A stretch of 30,109 nt of DNA. Origin: a virus. Made by a program: the position numbers and the translations under genes. This document shows, piece by piece, positions 19,471 to 29,368 of the stretch. The notes beneath the pieces were generated by a model. The model saw nothing but the letters and a program-made list of their open reading frames with translations, made no database searches and was not told where the DNA came from. Numbering within the stretch: the first letter of the stretch is position 1; every line of letters begins with the position of its first letter. The stretch is from the IMG/VR virus record IMGVR_UViG_3300042923_000304, positions 1 to 30,109 of that record. One strand, written 5' to 3'.

Positions 19471-22400
19471 ATGGCACTGCAAGTAGGCGAGTTATTCGCA
19501 GAACTGGGCGTGGATATGTCCGAGTTCAACAGGGGTATGGGGGAGGCGAGGCGAGATCTCAACTCCCTCTCCACCCAAGCAAGGCGGGATTTCGCTAGTA
19601 TTGGGAATTCCGCTAAGTTGTATTTAGGGATAGCTGCCGCTGCACTAACAGGCTTGGCCACGGCAGCGGTCGCCACAGGTATCGAATTTAACGCATTGGG
19701 TGAGCAGGCGGAGGTCGCATTTACCACGCTTCTTGGGTCAGCCGAAGCAGCAAAGGACATGATAGAAGACCTCAAGCGCACGGCCAGAGATACGCCATAT
19801 GAATTCATCGGTCTGCAGAACTCCGCTAAGCTTTTGCTGGCTATGGGCTTCTCCGCAGAGCAGGTCCAACCCGCTATTTTGACCTTGGGTGATGCAGTGG
19901 CCGCAATAGGTGGTAACGAGGACACCCTCAAAGGTGTAACTCTAGCATTAGGCCAGATGCTCACCAAGGGCAAGGTATCTGCGGAGGAGATGAATCAACT
20001 AGCCGAACGGGGCATCGCCGCTTGGGATCTGATGGCCGAGGCTCTGGGCAGGACCAAAGCAGAATTGATGAAGGCAGCAGAAGAGGGCAAACTACTAGCA
20101 AGCGAAGGTTTACCTGCTCTACTCACTAGCATGCAGGAGAGGTATGCTGGGGCTATGAAGGCGCAATCTGATACATTCATAGGTATGACATCCATCCTGA
20201 AGGATAGTCTGGTGATGACTCTGGGCGAGATCACAGAGGGTCTATTCGGAGAATTGATAGACGATATGGATGGGGTCATCAAGAAGTTCAATGAGTTGAG
20301 TGAAAGCGGCGAATTGGGCGAATGGGCCGACGACATGGGTGAGAAGCTGGTAAGCGCATATGAAACTATCAAGGAGTTCGGTGCTGCTGCCATCGATCTC
20401 GCCCAAGGCATTCAAGAGAACTGGTCGGCCATAGAGCCTACCATAGCAGTGGTGGTGGCTGGATTTATATCTATGAAGGTCATAGGCACTATCACTACCC
20501 TCTGGAAGGGATATAGGACAGCAGTTCTGGCGGCTACGGCAGCACAGACCGGATTCCTCACTGTTATAGGCCCCGTACGTCTGGCCTTTATAGCCATAGC
20601 CACTCTGGCGGGGATTGCAGCACTCAATACCAAGAACTACTCCGAGGCTGCAGATCAGGCGGCGAGGGATACGTTCCGATTCGCCCAGAGTATAGGGGAG
20701 CTGAACGACAAACTGAGCGAGGACCCTCTGGAGCGCAGTGCGGAAGAGGCGGAGAAGCTGCAGGATGATATCAATGCGGTGAATGACCTCCTGATCGAGC
20801 AGAAGAAACTGCAGGATGATATAGCCCTAGCTTCCGCCAATATGTCCAGAGGTCTTAATATCCAAGGCGAGAAGGAGGGCGATACGAGGAAGCTGGCGGA
20901 GGACTTTGGTAGGCTGAATGCCGCACTAAAGGGTGTCAATGATCGTCTGGCCGTCTTCAATATCACCAGCGCGGAGACAGGGCAGAAGGTACTAGCACAG
21001 ATGACAGAAGGTCTCAACCAATCGGTAAATGGCTTGCTCGATCTGCGCGAAGCTGAGATATCCGAGCTTGGTGTCAAGAACCAACAGGTATTGACCAATG
21101 AGCGCCTGCGTGACCGCTATTTCGAACTGATCGGGATCGGCAATCTGGATATCCAGCAGAAGTCAGAGCTGTACGATGTGGTCGATCAACTACTCCAGCA
21201 GTACCCATCGCTATTGGCGGCACAGGATGATGAAGGCCGTATGATCATTCATAATACCGACCTGCTGAAATCGAAGATCACTGCGGATAAGGAGTGGGTG
21301 GCATCCTCCACTCAGGGTATGAGGACATATCTGGAGAACTTGCGTAAGAGCACCACGGCACAATCCGACCAGATACGTATTCAGATTCAGAACGTACTGG
21401 CACTGGCCAAAGCTCATAATGCCGTGGCGCAATCCCAAAAGACCGCTGCAGAAGCAGCGAATAAGGCGGCTAATTCTGATCCTAGGTTCAGGGGTATTAA
21501 GATCACTGATAACAGCGCCTTTAATAAGACTGTGACTGGCAACCTGCAAGACCTGAATTCCGGTTTCTCGACCATTAGTGACTCTGTGACCGAATCTGTG
21601 GATGCTGGCAAACTCAAGAGTCTGAACGACGAACTGAACGCCACAGAAGCAGCCATCAACAATATAGATAAGGCATTAGCAGAGCTAGCAGGCGGCGGAG
21701 CCAAGAAAAATCCCTTCGACGGTCTGGGAGGCGATCCATATGCTGCGCCATCCAAGGACACCAAATCTGCGGCATCGAGTGCCACGGGTTCCAAAGAAGA
21801 TCCTCTACAGGTAGCCTTCGACGAGGAAATAGCGCGGATAAGGTATCAAGCGGAGATGTATGATTGGTCGGCAGATCAACAGATCGCAGCTCTGGAGAAG
21901 GTGCGTGTCAAGCACAAAGCCTATCTATCCGGCAATATCGAGGATGAACGATCAATACTCCTACAGATCAAGGATCTGCACGAACAGGTATATTCCGATG
22001 CGTTTAATGCCTCTGTGAGGTGGATAGATGAGCGGAAGTATTACAACCAACTCAGTCTGGAGGAGGAATTGGCGGCGTGGCGGCGAATGTCGGTACGGTA
22101 CAAGCAGGGATCGGACGAGCGCACACAGATCGACCGTGAGGTATACCGGGTCCAGAAGGAGATCCACGAGCAGCGTATAGCCGATCTTGAGGCGGAATCT
22201 GACAAGATGGTGGATGCGGCCCAGAAGCAACTGGAAGCCCTGACTGCACAGTTGGATGCACAAGCAGATGAGGTACGGGACGCAGCCGATCAGAGGATCG
22301 AGAACCTGCGGCAACAGATACAGTCGGTTAATGACGAGCTGGAGCGGCAATTGAACCTCTACAATGAGCAACTAAAAGCACTCAATAAACTGGTCGAGCA

Positions 22401-23010
22401 GGAGGACCGAGCAAAAGAGGCAGATCAGTTTAATCAACGTGTCGCTGCCTTGCAGGATCAGATCAAGTGGTACGAGGAGCAGGGCGCGGACAAATTCGCA
22501 TTCGAAATCGCAGCTATCAATCGTCAGATTCGTGATGAGCAGGAAGCATGGAGCGACCAACTCCGAGATTGGGAAGTGGAAGATCAGAAATCTGCTATTC
22601 AAGACGCGATCGACAAGGCGCGTGATGAAGCGGATGGAAAGATTGACAACATCAACGACCGAATCGATCAGGTGGAAGCAGAGCGCGATGCGGCATTGGC
22701 ACAGTTGGAAGAGGAGAAACGTAGGGCACAAGCAGCATTCGAGAATGCAAGGGATCTGGCGGCACAGCTAGAAGCGGCACAAATAGCGGCCCAGAAGCCT
22801 CCTGCAGTGGGCAATACGCTGTCTCCACAATCCAAGATCCAAACTACTGCTACCGAGAGCGATAAGACTACAAAGGCGATTACTGATGCGATTGCTGCAG
22901 CATCCCTCAAATCGATCACTGTAATCACTGAGGTCGACAGCGAGAAGGTAGCAGAAAAGACGATACCAATCATTGGGTCGTCATTATCACAGCCTATACG
23001 AGCATTTTAA
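19471..23010 (+). CDS. Tape measure protein (1179 aa)
   Basis: Sets tail length and is ejected with DNA. GAGGGGTG precedes ATG 19471. The N-terminus (about 1-190) is the tape-measure N-terminal domain, with ELFAELGVDMSEFNRGMGEA, FNALGEQAEVAFTTLLGS and MAEALGRTKAELMKA. Hydrophobic segments occur at about 50-70 (LYLGIAAAALTGLATAAV), 323-340 and 372-386, likely to insert into the host membrane. Residues about 400-800 are helical repeats; about 870-1110 form long charged coiled coils (ADLEAESDKMVDAAQKQLEA). I see no peptidase or lysozyme domain. By the usual 0.15 nm per residue the tail would be roughly 175 nm. It directly follows gpG/gpGT. Confidence 0.93.
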   Translation: MALQVGELFAELGVDMSEFNRGMGEARRDLNSLSTQARRDFASIGNSAKLYLGIAAAALTGLATAAVATGIEFNALGEQAEVAFTTLLGSAEAAKDMIEDLKRTARDTPYEFIGLQNSAKLLLAMGFSAEQVQPAILTLGDAVAAIGGNEDTLKGVTLALGQMLTKGKVSAEEMNQLAERGIAAWDLMAEALGRTKAELMKAAEEGKLLASEGLPALLTSMQERYAGAMKAQSDTFIGMTSILKDSLVMTLGEITEGLFGELIDDMDGVIKKFNELSESGELGEWADDMGEKLVSAYETIKEFGAAAIDLAQGIQENWSAIEPTIAVVVAGFISMKVIGTITTLWKGYRTAVLAATAAQTGFLTVIGPVRLAFIAIATLAGIAALNTKNYSEAADQAARDTFRFAQSIGELNDKLSEDPLERSAEEAEKLQDDINAVNDLLIEQKKLQDDIALASANMSRGLNIQGEKEGDTRKLAEDFGRLNAALKGVNDRLAVFNITSAETGQKVLAQMTEGLNQSVNGLLDLREAEISELGVKNQQVLTNERLRDRYFELIGIGNLDIQQKSELYDVVDQLLQQYPSLLAAQDDEGRMIIHNTDLLKSKITADKEWVASSTQGMRTYLENLRKSTTAQSDQIRIQIQNVLALAKAHNAVAQSQKTAAEAANKAANSDPRFRGIKITDNSAFNKTVTGNLQDLNSGFSTISDSVTESVDAGKLKSLNDELNATEAAINNIDKALAELAGGGAKKNPFDGLGGDPYAAPSKDTKSAASSATGSKEDPLQVAFDEEIARIRYQAEMYDWSADQQIAALEKVRVKHKAYLSGNIEDERSILLQIKDLHEQVYSDAFNASVRWIDERKYYNQLSLEEELAAWRRMSVRYKQGSDERTQIDREVYRVQKEIHEQRIADLEAESDKMVDAAQKQLEALTAQLDAQADEVRDAADQRIENLRQQIQSVNDELERQLNLYNEQLKALNKLVEQEDRAKEADQFNQRVAALQDQIKWYEEQGADKFAFEIAAINRQIRDEQEAWSDQLRDWEVEDQKSAIQDAIDKARDEADGKIDNINDRIDQVEAERDAALAQLEEEKRRAQAAFENARDLAAQLEAAQIAAQKPPAVGNTLSPQSKIQTTATESDKTTKAITDAIAAASLKSITVITEVDSEKVAEKTIPIIGSSLSQPIRAF

Positions 23011-23022
23011 GGAGGAATAAGT

Positions 23023-23322
23023 ATGGATTATCAAGCTACGATGTGGCAGGCTCAGCTTGTCGATGGTACCAAATTGCGTGGAGGGCAGACAAACCTGTTC
23101 TCCGATGATCAAAACGTGGCAGCAGTGCCGCTGGACCAAATCAAGATTTTCAGTGTGTCGCACAACACATTCACGCATACCTACTATGTCCCATTGAAAG
23201 TGTGGTACGTAGACGGCATCCCATGGATGGATCGACCGGAGACAGTCGAGTATGGCCTGCAGGACGGGTCGGTACTGACCGTGTCTATGGACAGCAGCAA
23301 TCTGGTATTAAACCAGAGATAG
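23023..23322 (+). CDS. Small protein between tape measure and distal tail (99 aa)
   Basis: TAAGGAGG overlaps the tape measure stop and precedes ATG 23023. The 99-residue protein is beta-rich and acidic (MWQAQLVDGTKLRGG, PLDQIKIFSVSH, TYYVPLKVWYVDG, GSVLTVSMDSSNLVL). I do not recognise the family; the position suggests a tail tip or tube-end component. Its stop overlaps the AGGAGG of the next gene. Confidence 0.7.
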   Translation: MDYQATMWQAQLVDGTKLRGGQTNLFSDDQNVAAVPLDQIKIFSVSHNTFTHTYYVPLKVWYVDGIPWMDRPETVEYGLQDGSVLTVSMDSSNLVLNQR

Positions 23323-23332
23323 GAGGCAGCAC

Positions 23333-26300
23333 ATGCCAACGGAAATCGGAAGTATAGACAGACTAGAACTGGACAATGACATCAAGCTGCATGAATCTGG
23401 AGAGTACTACGAAGCGGGTAACGGCCTTACCCGCTCTCGCTTTTATCAGAGCGGGAATAAAGTCGTAATCTCCAATGGTGGTGAGGATATCACTTGGGTC
23501 CCATCGGGCATCAAGTATATCGATTCCAGCGGTATGGAGGATCTGGTGTACACTGTGCAGGATGTACCGATGGAAGCCAAGGCGAACTACGTCAGGTATA
23601 ATCGGGCGACCCCAGATGTGGACGACTGGTTTATTCAGGAGAACGGGGCATTGAAGCACCAGATCTTGGTACAAGGTTTCCATCGTGAACCTATGCCATG
23701 GTTGAGTGGGGGCATACAGTTCGCGGTAGGTGGTAGACTTACATTCTCCGACTATCTGCGCGTGCGGGCCGATGGTCTGGTCATTGAGGGTCCATTCTCC
23801 ACTAGTGGGGCAATCGACATCATTGATAGCGAAGATCGCATCATCTTCACTCTGCCGGAGATCGTAGTATTCGACAGCAGGATACCAGTCCGTAATAGCA
23901 CGACTGGTGGGTATGCCATCACCGTTAATGAAGGTGGCCTTCTGGAGTTCAGCGTTACGGTAGATAATGAGTGGATGACCAGCAGCCAGCAGGTGTATCC
24001 CATCATTATTGACCCAACCGTAACCGTAGCTGCCACTGTATCCTTGGGGAGTGCAATCGGTAGGACAATGGGACGACTGTCGAATGGGTGGTTGGTATGT
24101 ACAGCATCCGCAGGAACGAGCGGCGCTACTGGGCAGATGAACTTCTACAAGTCAACCGACAAGGGCCAAACATGGTCCCAGATGTTCTCTATTACCCCAT
24201 CGGCCCCCTCCGGCACTAATGGTGGGTTTGGATGGGGATCGCCGCGCATAGAGGTAAACGGCACCAAGATACTTATAAGCCACATCCTGTGGAACTATAC
24301 AAATGGGGGCACTTCTGGACAGGAACAAGGGAACAACTACCTATACTTCTTCAAGATCGACTGCACAACTGTGGCCAACTCCAATCAGTGGGGCCATGCT
24401 AGCAGGAGAGGCCCATTAGTGACACGCAGTTCAAATAGGTCGGATGCGACATATGGTGGCACCGCCATTCACATGGGTCCTGATGGAGTATATCACCTAC
24501 TGGCGACCCTATCACCGAATAACACCTCATTCAGCGATTCCTTTAATCGGAAGGAACTCTTGTATGGATCGTCCAGTGACGGTGGCAACACGTGGACATC
24601 GATGCTCAGATTGACTGCGGCATCCAGCTCATCGACTGTCGTATCGTTCGATATCAACACTAATGCGAATGGTGTACCAGTAGTCGTGTATACGTATGAT
24701 GGCGGGTCTTCCGGCGTACCTATGGTGTCCTCTCCTGCGATCACCAGTGGGTCAGCTCCCCCAGATTTTCCGACATGGAAGTACAGGACTGTGTTCGATG
24801 GTACATTCGGTGTATATCCATATGTGGGTGGCCTAGTTAGGGATACGGATGGTGTACTATGGGCGTTCTATGGTATGGCCAGCGACAGCAGTGCATCCTC
24901 CTATACTGTAAGGGCGTATACCTCGTCTGATTCCTTCAACACCATCAGCGGCGGCTTGATATATACGGGTGACAACAAGCAGATACAGGTGCCCACATCC
25001 ACCATCGATTATACTGGAGCAGTGACGGTCATATTCGGGGCTGGTGTCAACTTATTCACCATGACAAGGCCGTATGGAGGCTCATGGGGGAGTGCAGTGC
25101 CCATTACCACATCGCTCAGCGCGGGATCGTACAATGCCCCCGCGTTATGTGATGACACTCGATTCTTCGGGTATATCCAGAGTGGGTCTCTAATCTGCAG
25201 TTGGACATTCATCAATCATGCGCCAGCAGCACCTATCAATCTGACTCGCGGCAACTACAATGCCACTACAGCGGCTACTTATACGTGGTCCTTCTCTGAT
25301 GTGAACGCGGGGGACGTGCAGTCGGCTGCAGAAGTAGAGATCCGAAGGGTATCCAATGGTGCGGTAATCACTACTGGAAAAATGTCTGGATCTACTCAGG
25401 CGTATGTAGCTCCGGCCAATCTGCTCGTGAACGGCCAGCAATATCAGTGGCGCGTACGGACGTGGGATAGCTATAATGACGTGGGGCCATGGAGTGGATA
25501 CGCGACCTTCTGGACGGCTGCATCACCTACGGCCACGATCACCAGCCCTACCGCAAATCAGGTCATCCAGACGCCATCTACCGTGGTCAACTGGGGATTC
25601 TCCGATCCTGCTGCATTCCCGCAGGCGCAATATCAAGTCAGGGTGTACAATGTCTCCGGCGTGGTGGTTTGGGATAGCGGTTTGATCTCTAGCCCGTCCG
25701 CTCGTAATGTCACTACTGGCAACGTCTTGGGTAATGGCCAGCAATATCGGATCACCGTAGTCCTATACAACGACAAGGGTGTGGCTAGTAATGCAGCAGA
25801 GGTATGGATAAACATCTCGTACATTGCACCTCCAGCACCGGAAGTCACCATTCTGCCCATGGACCGTTTCAGCCGTGTGTCGATAGTGAACCCAGCTAGC
25901 AGCGACCCATCGGTTCAGTATAACGACATCTACAGAAGAGAACAAGGCCAGCAAGAATGGGTGAGGATAGCTACCCAGATACCAGCTAGTGGATGGGAAT
26001 ATGTGGCCGGACAGTTAGTAAGCGAGGCTAATTTCGTCGGGAAAATTACGGGGAGCGTCGTGGAGAATGCGAATATATCGAAGAATACCGCTACTACGTC
26101 GTTAACATCTCCGTTAGTCGCTTGGTTTGCCGAAGAAACCAATACGCAATATACGAACTTGGCGTCTTTAAACGGTGCAGTAACTACGCATCAAAACAGT
26201 TCAAACGGTAACATAATCCAAAACCTTTTCTCTTTCGATCTAATCCAACACACTATCCGCAAATGGGGCGCGGACGTATTCGGAGCGGAGGTAACAACAG

Positions 26301-27133
26301 CAGAACGAGTTACGTGGTTGAAGGCGAATATTACGAGACTAGCGGCGAATTGGTACGGTTTTGGTAGCGGACCTGCGGGAAATAAGGCAACGTTTGCAAT
26401 GTGGAACGTGGTCAGCTTGAGCTATGCAACCTCTGGCGACAGGCATGAATCGACCACAAGCGGGGCGGTTACAAAACTTCCGATATTCTCCACTCCCGTC
26501 ACCGTTCCGCAGTCAATAGACGATAACGGGTTCATGCATGCAATCGCCTACGCAGACGCATCGGACGGCGTGACCGCATCGACGATCAACACGGATTTCG
26601 TCGAGCTGGAAGTAACGCTTGCTGGAATAAATGTGGCCGTTCCATCCACATTCGACGATTATACCGTCAAATCCGGCGTGATCTACGAGTACCAAGTGGT
26701 GGCTGTGGGGTCGAATGGGGCGCCAGCTTCGTCGGACATCGCATCCGGAGTGACTGACTTCTCTGGAGTAGTCTTGTACGATGTCTCCGATCCGGCAGGT
26801 ACTATCTGCACATTTGCGTACGATGGCGGCGGCAAGAGCCACTCGTGGGAGCCAGAGTCGGCCATGATGCAATTCCAAGGTCGCGAGGCCCCAGTAGTCG
26901 AATTTGGACGTTCGGAGAGTACATCCGTGACCTTCACGATAGACATGGCTAGGGACAGGGAAGACCTGAACAAACTGTCTGCCCTAGTGCGCAGAAAAGC
27001 TATCCTGTGCTACCGAGATGGTCGGGGAGTATCAGTATTTGGCGTAGTGCAGCGGCTACCATATACCGATGAGATATTCGGATATACGGCATCTGTCGAA
27101 GTACTTAAGGTGTCGTATACTGAGGAGGTATAA
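23333..27133 (+). CDS. Mosaic distal tail protein: Asp-box propeller, FN3 domains, Dit-like C-terminus (1266 aa)
   Basis: Large tail-tip protein probably involved in host surface binding. AGGAGG precedes ATG 23333. Residues 1-235 are beta-rich and end in YPIIIDPTV, a phrase common in wall-associated and RHS-type proteins. About 235-620 looks like a sialidase-type beta-propeller with two Asp-boxes: STDKGQTW (274-281) and SSDGGNTW (414-421). FN3-like domains follow at about 628-725 and 730-832. A third (from about 834) seems split by an inserted module (about 890-1100) and resumes with TFDDYTVKSGVIYEYQVVA. The last 120 residues (FQGREAPVVEFGRSES...YRDGRGVSVFGVV) resemble Dit/tail-tip proteins. 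The insert has visibly different codon use. Confidence 0.8.
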   Translation: MPTEIGSIDRLELDNDIKLHESGEYYEAGNGLTRSRFYQSGNKVVISNGGEDITWVPSGIKYIDSSGMEDLVYTVQDVPMEAKANYVRYNRATPDVDDWFIQENGALKHQILVQGFHREPMPWLSGGIQFAVGGRLTFSDYLRVRADGLVIEGPFSTSGAIDIIDSEDRIIFTLPEIVVFDSRIPVRNSTTGGYAITVNEGGLLEFSVTVDNEWMTSSQQVYPIIIDPTVTVAATVSLGSAIGRTMGRLSNGWLVCTASAGTSGATGQMNFYKSTDKGQTWSQMFSITPSAPSGTNGGFGWGSPRIEVNGTKILISHILWNYTNGGTSGQEQGNNYLYFFKIDCTTVANSNQWGHASRRGPLVTRSSNRSDATYGGTAIHMGPDGVYHLLATLSPNNTSFSDSFNRKELLYGSSSDGGNTWTSMLRLTAASSSSTVVSFDINTNANGVPVVVYTYDGGSSGVPMVSSPAITSGSAPPDFPTWKYRTVFDGTFGVYPYVGGLVRDTDGVLWAFYGMASDSSASSYTVRAYTSSDSFNTISGGLIYTGDNKQIQVPTSTIDYTGAVTVIFGAGVNLFTMTRPYGGSWGSAVPITTSLSAGSYNAPALCDDTRFFGYIQSGSLICSWTFINHAPAAPINLTRGNYNATTAATYTWSFSDVNAGDVQSAAEVEIRRVSNGAVITTGKMSGSTQAYVAPANLLVNGQQYQWRVRTWDSYNDVGPWSGYATFWTAASPTATITSPTANQVIQTPSTVVNWGFSDPAAFPQAQYQVRVYNVSGVVVWDSGLISSPSARNVTTGNVLGNGQQYRITVVLYNDKGVASNAAEVWINISYIAPPAPEVTILPMDRFSRVSIVNPASSDPSVQYNDIYRREQGQQEWVRIATQIPASGWEYVAGQLVSEANFVGKITGSVVENANISKNTATTSLTSPLVAWFAEETNTQYTNLASLNGAVTTHQNSSNGNIIQNLFSFDLIQHTIRKWGADVFGAEVTTAERVTWLKANITRLAANWYGFGSGPAGNKATFAMWNVVSLSYATSGDRHESTTSGAVTKLPIFSTPVTVPQSIDDNGFMHAIAYADASDGVTASTINTDFVELEVTLAGINVAVPSTFDDYTVKSGVIYEYQVVAVGSNGAPASSDIASGVTDFSGVVLYDVSDPAGTICTFAYDGGGKSHSWEPESAMMQFQGREAPVVEFGRSESTSVTFTIDMARDREDLNKLSALVRRKAILCYRDGRGVSVFGVVQRLPYTDEIFGYTASVEVLKVSYTEEV

Positions 27134-27135
27134 GA

Positions 27136-28731
27136 ATGCAAAACCTAGCTAGGAATGGCTTTAGTTATCAAGACGTGTCGAATGCCCTGCATAATCACAG
27201 CAGGGCTTTAGACTTCCGATTCGACCTGCTTGACAATAACAACCAAATCCTACGTGCGCTGGACAATGTCTTAGAGTCCAGCGTCACTCTTAATGTCGAA
27301 GGTGAGATCAAAAGGACGGCCAAATTCTCCATAGTGGATGACGACAGCATCAACTTCCTGTCGCAGAGGATAAAGCCATACGCGCGGGTGCTCGTTACTG
27401 GCCAGCGTAGAGTACTAAAACCAGCAACTTGGAAACGGGTGGTCAACATGACACCCGTCACCGACGGAATGGAGAAAACGGGTGGGGAAAATCTGGTCTA
27501 TGATGCCGCATTGACCTCCAGCGAAGTAATAGACTCCAGAGGCGGATACGCCGAATTTACTGCAGCTACGGTCAATGGTCGGATAGTTCTCGGATTGGGG
27601 TCTGATAACCCTGAGGTCGGATATACCACGATAAGCCATGCTATACATTTGTCTGGCACCTCGCTCCTTCAGATATTCGAAAATGGAACAAGTAAAGGAA
27701 CCGTAGGAACATACGTGGTCGGAGATGTTATCAGAGTAACAGTCGAAGAAGGGGTGGTGAGATGGTATAAAAATGATAATTTGATCTACACTTCATCTAC
27801 TACGCCCCCTTCCCCGCTTTACTTCAGGGCATCTGTGGCCACTGTGGGAACAGTGGTATCCAACGTCAGGATGACTCAGTATGGGGCTCAAACCGATTGG
27901 GTGGAGTTTCCTTTAGGGGTGTTCCTGCTATCCACTCCGACCCGTAGATCTACTCCAACTGGCACCGTGACTAGGGAGATCGAGGCATACGACCAATTGC
28001 AAATTCTGAAAGATGACAAGGTCACTGGTAGGTATCTGGTGGCATCCGGCACGTCCTATACTGCAGCCATAAAGTCCCTGATGGACACCTCCGGCATCGT
28101 AAACCAAAATATAGCTCCATCTACCAAGACGATGCCTGTCGATAGGGAGTGGGAGGCAGGCTCATCTAAACTGACCATCATCAACGAATTACTATCTGCA
28201 CTGAATTATGACGCTCTCTTCTTCGATGAAGATGGCATAGCAGTATGCAGACCTTATGTCACCCCAGATTCTCGAACTTCCGAATACACATATGCAGATG
28301 ATAGCCGAAGCGTCATATTTCCAGACTCCGAAGAAACGTTAGACTGGTTCAGTGTGCCGAATCAGTTCGTGCTGGTGGTGAGTCAGGTGGATAGGCCAGT
28401 GCTAAAGTCGGTGTACACCAATAGCTCATCCGCATCCCCCACATCGACTGTAAGTCGTGGCCGTACGATCGTCGAATACATGCTCGTGGATGCCGCTGAT
28501 CAGGCCACTCTGGATGGTCTGGCGCAGGCTGCGGCATTTAAGGCATCGCAGGTCTACCAGACCATCACCATGCAGACGGCGCTCATGCCGCATCACAGCC
28601 ATAACGACATCCTCACTATTGTGCTATCCAACATGGATATCAACGCCAAGTACGAGGAGATCGGATGGACTATGGTGCTCAAGGCGGGGGCTAGGATGTC
28701 CCACACGGTACGTAGAGTAGTAACAGTTTAG
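27136..28731 (+). CDS. Tail hub / Tal-like protein with inserted lectin-like module (531 aa)
   Basis: GAGGAGGT within the end of the previous gene precedes ATG 27136. Residues about 20-90 (FRFDLLDNNNQILRALD, SVTLNVEGEIKRTAKFSI, FLSQRIKPYARVLV) and about 255-531 (WVEFPLGVFLLSTPTR, REIEAYDQLQILKDD, KLTIINELLSALNYDALFFDEDG) are typical of baseplate-hub/tail-associated proteins in Firmicute and actinobacterial siphophages. Between RIKPYARV and WVEFPLGVF, normally near-contiguous, lies an extra segment of about 160 residues with a SPRY/lectin-like beta pattern (GYAEFTAATVNGRIVLGLG, SLLQIFENGTSKGTVGTYVVGD, VRWYKNDNLIYTSS). The hub would anchor the tip complex and contact the cell surface. Confidence 0.78.
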   Translation: MQNLARNGFSYQDVSNALHNHSRALDFRFDLLDNNNQILRALDNVLESSVTLNVEGEIKRTAKFSIVDDDSINFLSQRIKPYARVLVTGQRRVLKPATWKRVVNMTPVTDGMEKTGGENLVYDAALTSSEVIDSRGGYAEFTAATVNGRIVLGLGSDNPEVGYTTISHAIHLSGTSLLQIFENGTSKGTVGTYVVGDVIRVTVEEGVVRWYKNDNLIYTSSTTPPSPLYFRASVATVGTVVSNVRMTQYGAQTDWVEFPLGVFLLSTPTRRSTPTGTVTREIEAYDQLQILKDDKVTGRYLVASGTSYTAAIKSLMDTSGIVNQNIAPSTKTMPVDREWEAGSSKLTIINELLSALNYDALFFDEDGIAVCRPYVTPDSRTSEYTYADDSRSVIFPDSEETLDWFSVPNQFVLVVSQVDRPVLKSVYTNSSSASPTSTVSRGRTIVEYMLVDAADQATLDGLAQAAAFKASQVYQTITMQTALMPHHSHNDILTIVLSNMDINAKYEEIGWTMVLKAGARMSHTVRRVVTV

Positions 28732-28744
28732 GAGGTGGTAAAAC

Positions 28745-29353
28745 ATGGACAGATTTATCAATAGGTTAGGAGAGATGGCCGAGAAGATCGTAGATAGAAA
28801 ACTATCGGCCCCCTCAGATTTCACCAGTGCCACCACACGATTCGGCACTGTGACGGATGCGATTGGAAGACCGCAAGTCCTGCTCGATGGTGATGATGTC
28901 CCATCGGGCAAAAGATACCCACATCTCACGTCGTATATACCTACCATTGGTGATCGTGTGCTACTATCCCGCGATAGTGGCGGTACATGGATAGTGATAG
29001 GTAAACTGGCGGAATCCTCCACTCCCGCTGTATGGGTAGCGCCGACATTGGAGAACGGCTGGAGTAACTTCGGCGGGGCATGGGTCCCAGCAGGATATAT
29101 GAAGGATTCTAATGGGATAGTTCACCTCCGTGGCCTCCTTCGACCGGGAACTATGGTTGCCGGGACCCCAATATTCACACTACCAACGGGATTCCGCCCA
29201 GTAAGTAATGAGATGTTTCCTGTAGCATCCTATCTGGGTGGAACTGGTTATGTAGGAGGAACTACGGAAGTATATCCGAATGGACAGGTCCGAGTGTTGA
29301 CGGGGGGAACCGACCATTTCTCTATAAGTGGGATATCGTTTTCTATCATATAA
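28745..29353 (+). CDS. Tail tip protein: OB-fold-like base and fibre-type C-terminus (202 aa)
   Basis: GGAGGTGG lies before ATG 28745. Residues 1-25 form a helix (RFINRLGEMAEKIVDRKLS). About 30-90 look like a spike or OB-fold domain (FGTVTDAIGRPQVLLDGDD, IGDRVLLSRDSGGTWIVIGKL). Residues about 95-202 form a fibre C-terminus common in Bacillales phages (NGWSNFGGAWVPAGYMKDSNG, VHLRGLLRPGT, IFTLPTGFRP). It likely trims the tail tip and may bind receptor. Confidence 0.72.
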   Translation: MDRFINRLGEMAEKIVDRKLSAPSDFTSATTRFGTVTDAIGRPQVLLDGDDVPSGKRYPHLTSYIPTIGDRVLLSRDSGGTWIVIGKLAESSTPAVWVAPTLENGWSNFGGAWVPAGYMKDSNGIVHLRGLLRPGTMVAGTPIFTLPTGFRPVSNEMFPVASYLGGTGYVGGTTEVYPNGQVRVLTGGTDHFSISGISFSII

Positions 29354-29368
29354 AAGGAGGAATAAGAC

